Program-made: the position numbers and the translations under genes
Origin: Thermincola ferriacetica
GTDB lineage: Bacteria > Bacillota > Thermincolia > Thermincolales > Thermincolaceae
Reading direction: 5' to 3'
NCBI RefSeq assembly: GCF_001263415.1
Contig: NZ_LGTE01000005.1
Span: forward strand, 89,283 to 153,282
Length of the DNA: 64,000 bases
Shown: positions 60,936 to 64,000 of the stretch, in pieces
How the letters are laid out: every line of letters begins with the position of its first letter
How positions within the stretch are numbered: position 1 is the stretch's first letter
Notes under the pieces: generated by a model
Database searches by the model: none
The model's input: only the letters and a program-made list of their open reading frames with translations
Told to the model about the DNA's origin: nothing

Positions 60936-63161
60936 GTGGCGGAAAAATTAATACAGGAACTGCTCGGCCATGTGCCATGGGGGTATGCTTACCACAAGCC
61001 GGTACTAAACAACCGGGGGGAGCCGGAAGACTATATTTTTCTGGAGGTTAGTCCTGCTTTTGAAGTAATGACAGGACTGCAAAAGAATGACATTCTCGGC
61101 AAAAGGGTAACAGAAGCCCTGCCCGGCATCAGAAGTGGCAATTTTGACTGGGTAAGCTTTTACAGACAAGTTGCCCTGGCGGGCGTAAAACAAGAAATTA
61201 TCCATTATGCCGAGCCTTTGAACCGCTGGTACAGAATAACGGCCATTTCATCCCCAAAGCAGCATATTGTCACATTTTTGCAGGACATATCCGACGAAAT
61301 GAAGCAAATCATGGAAAGAGAAGACCTTTTGCAGCGGTTGCAGGCCATGTTTAACGGACATACCGCCGTCATGCTCCTGGTCGAACCTGTTACCGGCCAA
61401 ATAAAGGACGCCAATCCCGCAGCCTGTTCCTTTTACGGCTATACCAGGCAAGAACTCCTGAGCATGCGTGTTCAGGACATTAATATGCTCCCCGGAGAAG
61501 AAGTAGAAAGACGCCGTCTGATGGCATTAAAGAAAAAACAAAAGTATTTTCTGTTTCCCCACCGTTTAAAGAATGGCGAAATCCGGCTGGTAGACGTTTA
61601 TTCATGCCCGATAGATTATAGCGGAGAAAAACTGCTTTTCTCCATCATCATTGATGTCACCGAACGGGAAAAGTACAGAGAAGAACTGTACCGGGAAAAA
61701 GAACTGCTGCGCACTACCCTTGTATCCATCGGCGATGCGGTGGTCTGCACAGATGAAAAGGGCCTGATAACCATCATGAATAAGGTTGCCGGGGAAATCA
61801 CAGGCTGGAGCGAAGAAGAGGCAAGAGGCAAAATGTTTGACCAGGTTTTCCGACTGGTCAGCGAAGAAACTGGAGAAGTTATTGAAAACCCTGTAGCCAA
61901 AGTGTTGCAGACCGGTAAAACAGCAGGTCCGGCTCCCCGTACAGCTTTAATCACCCGAGAAGGGCGGCAGGTACCCATAGTCAACAGCGCTGCACCCATC
62001 AAAGATGAAAAAGAAAATATTTTTGGCGTGGTCATGGTCTTCCGTGATATTACCAGGGAGAAAAGGAAGCAGGAAGAAATCCTCTACCTGAGCTACCATG
62101 ACCCCCTGACCGGACTGTACAACCGCAGATTTGCCGAAGAAGAAATAAAAAGGCTCGATACATCACGGGAGTTACCCCTGGCTGTGATTATCGGAGATGT
62201 CAACGGTTTGAAACTAACCAACGATATATTTGGCCATGAAGAAGGGGACAGGCTCCTGAAAAAAGCAGCCAAAGTAATTAAGAAAAGCTGCCGTAAGGAG
62301 AACATCATCGCCCGGTGGGGCGGGGACGAATTTTTAATCCTTTTGCCCCGGACCGATGCCAGGATGGCAGAAAAAATAGTCGGCAGGATAAACAGCAAGT
62401 GTGGCAGAGACGTAAAAAGAAATATCCGGTTAAGCATATCCCTGGGATATGCCGTGAAAACCAAAGCAACAGAAAACCTGTGGCAAAAAATGAAAGAAGC
62501 CGAGGAAAGGATGTACCATCAAAAGCTGCTGGAACAAAAAAGCTACAGGAATAACCTGATAAATGCCCTGCTTACAACCATGGCAGAGAAAAGCACAGAA
62601 ACAGAAGAACACGCCTGGCGTTTAAAAAAATACTGTCTTGAACTGGGCAGGGAATTCGGACTTTCCGGGCTGGAAATGGAACAACTGGCTCTTTTGGCCA
62701 TGCTGCACGACATTGGCAAGGTAGGCATCAGTGAGAGTATCCTGAAAAAACCCGGACCCCTTACCCCGAAAGAATGGGCAGAGATAAAAAAACATTCCGA
62801 AATCGGCTGGCGCATTGCCCGGAACATCCCGGAAATGTGGACTGTGGCCGAATACATCCTGTTGCACCACGAACGGTGGGACGGTCAGGGGTATCCAAGG
62901 GGTTTGAAAGGCGAAGAAATCCCTTTACTGTGTCGCATCCTGGCCGTAGCTGACGCATACGACGCCATGACCGGCAACAGGTCTTACCGCCCGGCCCTGA
63001 GCAGTGAGGAGGCTTTGGCAGAATTACAACGGAATGCAGGGACACAGTTTGACCCGGAGGTGGTGAAAAAATTTATTAATTGCCGGCAAAATATTAAAAC
63101 GCTTTTGAAGTCCCGGGAACTAAAACTAAGGAGGAGGAATACTATTGAAACTCAATATTAA
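60936..63161 (+). CDS. PAS-GGDEF-HD-GYP protein (c-di-GMP synthesis and breakdown)
   Basis: A 741-residue soluble protein with three PAS-like domains (about 20-125, 140-245 and 255-375), a GGDEF domain (about 390-540; ARWGGDEFLILLP) and an HD-GYP domain (about 545-725; MLHDIGKVG, HHERWDGQGYP). The GGDEF core is intact, but the inhibitory RxxD five residues before it is replaced by RKEN, so product inhibition is not expected. It may make c-di-GMP and, through HD-GYP, hydrolyse it. The start is GTG 60936 with GAGGTG upstream, right after the riboswitch terminator. It overlaps the chemoreceptor gene by 17 bases. Confidence 0.92.
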   Translation: MAEKLIQELLGHVPWGYAYHKPVLNNRGEPEDYIFLEVSPAFEVMTGLQKNDILGKRVTEALPGIRSGNFDWVSFYRQVALAGVKQEIIHYAEPLNRWYRITAISSPKQHIVTFLQDISDEMKQIMEREDLLQRLQAMFNGHTAVMLLVEPVTGQIKDANPAACSFYGYTRQELLSMRVQDINMLPGEEVERRRLMALKKKQKYFLFPHRLKNGEIRLVDVYSCPIDYSGEKLLFSIIIDVTEREKYREELYREKELLRTTLVSIGDAVVCTDEKGLITIMNKVAGEITGWSEEEARGKMFDQVFRLVSEETGEVIENPVAKVLQTGKTAGPAPRTALITREGRQVPIVNSAAPIKDEKENIFGVVMVFRDITREKRKQEEILYLSYHDPLTGLYNRRFAEEEIKRLDTSRELPLAVIIGDVNGLKLTNDIFGHEEGDRLLKKAAKVIKKSCRKENIIARWGGDEFLILLPRTDARMAEKIVGRINSKCGRDVKRNIRLSISLGYAVKTKATENLWQKMKEAEERMYHQKLLEQKSYRNNLINALLTTMAEKSTETEEHAWRLKKYCLELGREFGLSGLEMEQLALLAMLHDIGKVGISESILKKPGPLTPKEWAEIKKHSEIGWRIARNIPEMWTVAEYILLHHERWDGQGYPRGLKGEEIPLLCRILAVADAYDAMTGNRSYRPALSSEEALAELQRNAGTQFDPEVVKKFINCRQNIKTLLKSRELKLRRRNTIETQY

Positions 63162-64000
63162 GGCCAAGTTAATGATTTCTTTTCTGGTTGTTGTGGTTTT
63201 AACTGCGATTATTGGTTTATTAGGTATTAATTTAGGGGCAAATACTTACAAAAAAGTAGAAGATCTGACAAGTAACAGAATGCCAAAAACGGAGGGACTG
63301 CATGATATTAAAACCGGGTTGAGTGATATCCGGCGGTATGAAGTGCAGGCTATTTTCGGCGCCAACTTAAATGATTCAAAGGAAGTGCAGGAATATCTGG
63401 GCAAATATAATAAAGGCGCAGAAGACTTGCAAAAAACTTTTGAAGCACTGTTTCCCAAGTTTAAATCCGATTTTGCCAAAAGTAAAATTGCCGAGTTTAA
63501 TTCGGCCTGGAGACGGTATCAGGATATACATGTTAAGATGCTCAGCCTCATGAACCAGGGAAATATTTCCGGCGCGGTTGCCGTTCAGCGGGGGGAATCA
63601 AGGGACGCCTATAATAAGTGTATAGCAATTTTGGATGAATTGATAAAGTATAATGATGAACAAACCCGCCAGACCAATACTGAGTCAGAAGCCAACTATA
63701 AATCAGAACGGACACAAATAATTGCAATTCTGGTGGCTGCATTGATTTTTAGTATCGTCATCAGCCTATATATGGCCACTTCTATCTCCAAGGCAGTACG
63801 GCTTGTAGCCACGGTAGCCGAACGGGTTGGCAGCGGAGACCTTACCGTAGACAGGTTAAAGGTTAATACCCGGGACGAAATCAAGGATATGGCCGATTCC
63901 TTCAACAAGATGGTGGACAACTTGAAGCACATTATTCAACAGATAAATACCACCAGCCAGACCGTTGCTGCCACCAGCGAAGAATTAGCATCCAACGCAG
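63145..64000 (+). CDS. Methyl-accepting chemotaxis protein, 3' end beyond the window
   Basis: The start is TTG 63145 after GGAGGAGG, and the frame is open to the window end (285 codons). Residues 8-30 form the first span (LMISFLVVVVLTAIIGLLG). A roughly 160-residue helical extracytoplasmic domain of the four-helix-bundle type follows, then a second span (IIAILVAALIFSIVISLYMA), a HAMP domain (ISKAVRLVATVAERVGSGDL) and the beginning of the signalling coiled coil (VAATSEELASNA). It senses an unknown ligand and signals to CheA. It is coupled to the c-di-GMP gene by overlap, so it is under the same riboswitch. Confidence 0.92.
   Translation, partial: MKLNIKAKLMISFLVVVVLTAIIGLLGINLGANTYKKVEDLTSNRMPKTEGLHDIKTGLSDIRRYEVQAIFGANLNDSKEVQEYLGKYNKGAEDLQKTFEALFPKFKSDFAKSKIAEFNSAWRRYQDIHVKMLSLMNQGNISGAVAVQRGESRDAYNKCIAILDELIKYNDEQTRQTNTESEANYKSERTQIIAILVAALIFSIVISLYMATSISKAVRLVATVAERVGSGDLTVDRLKVNTRDEIKDMADSFNKMVDNLKHIIQQINTTSQTVAATSEELASNA

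Noticed and set aside
1..64000. CRISPR arrays, tRNA and rRNA genes
   Set aside because: No regularly spaced direct repeats with unique spacers and no recognisable tRNA or rRNA segments were seen on either strand by eye; weak tRNA candidates cannot be fully excluded without a model search.

Overview
The window looks like the chromosome of an anaerobic, endospore-forming Firmicute of the Peptococcaceae type (Thermincola, Desulfotomaculum and Pelotomaculum are the sort of genomes it resembles). This is inferred from gene content: spoVB, hemZ and ypmA-type genes; a T-box-led hisS-aspS pair followed by a 6S RNA and tcdA, the same order as in Bacillus subtilis; a Ni carbon monoxide dehydrogenase; and an electron-bifurcating Hdr-Flx operon. 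No rRNA, tRNA or CRISPR array was seen.

Layout. 1-1.1 kb: 3' part of an acetyl-CoA-synthetase-like gene whose catalytic motifs are degraded. 1.3-12 kb: a leftward accessory island with a SNF2 helicase, a large type III-like Mod methylase, a type III-like Res helicase-nuclease, then a HigB toxin and a HigA antitoxin fused to an ImmA peptidase. 12.1-15.6 kb: a long hairpin element, a Fur regulator with a metal exporter, csoR-trxA, tcdA and 6S RNA. 15.7-28 kb: housekeeping genes (aspS, hisS, hemZ, spoVB, surE, folE) and a membrane diguanylate cyclase. 29.5-33.3 kb: cooF-cooS-flavoprotein operon between two TPR proteins. 34.5-39.6 kb: two ABC-2 exporters around one HlyD adaptor. 41.7-48.5 kb: hdrC-hdrB-hdrA-mvhD-flxC-flxB-flxA. 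49-57.5 kb: pssA, psd, dinG, a trxB redox operon, pgsA and mazG. 57.7-64 kb: a Crp/Fnr regulator with MTH865 and DUF1638 genes, a small integrase, a repeat-rich spacer, and a c-di-GMP riboswitch controlling a PAS-GGDEF-HD-GYP protein followed by a chemoreceptor.

Most notable. hdrA and mvhD each carry one in-frame TGA exactly where the family has a conserved cysteine, and each TGA is followed by a hairpin at SECIS distance, so both are read as selenoproteins of one bifurcating complex. A third gene with an in-frame TGA (54290-54637) lies downstream of thioredoxin reductase and may be an undescribed thioredoxin-like selenoprotein. The SNF2-Mod-Res cassette is a plausible non-canonical defence system; the central target-recognition part of Mod is sharply AT-rich, as if exchanged.

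How the genes fit together. Energy metabolism runs on low-potential electrons: CooS-CooF with an FAD/NAD oxidoreductase, and HdrABC-MvhD-FlxABC with an NAD-binding subunit. Redox and metal control genes (csoR-trxA, Fur-exporter, trxB operon) and c-di-GMP signalling genes surround them.
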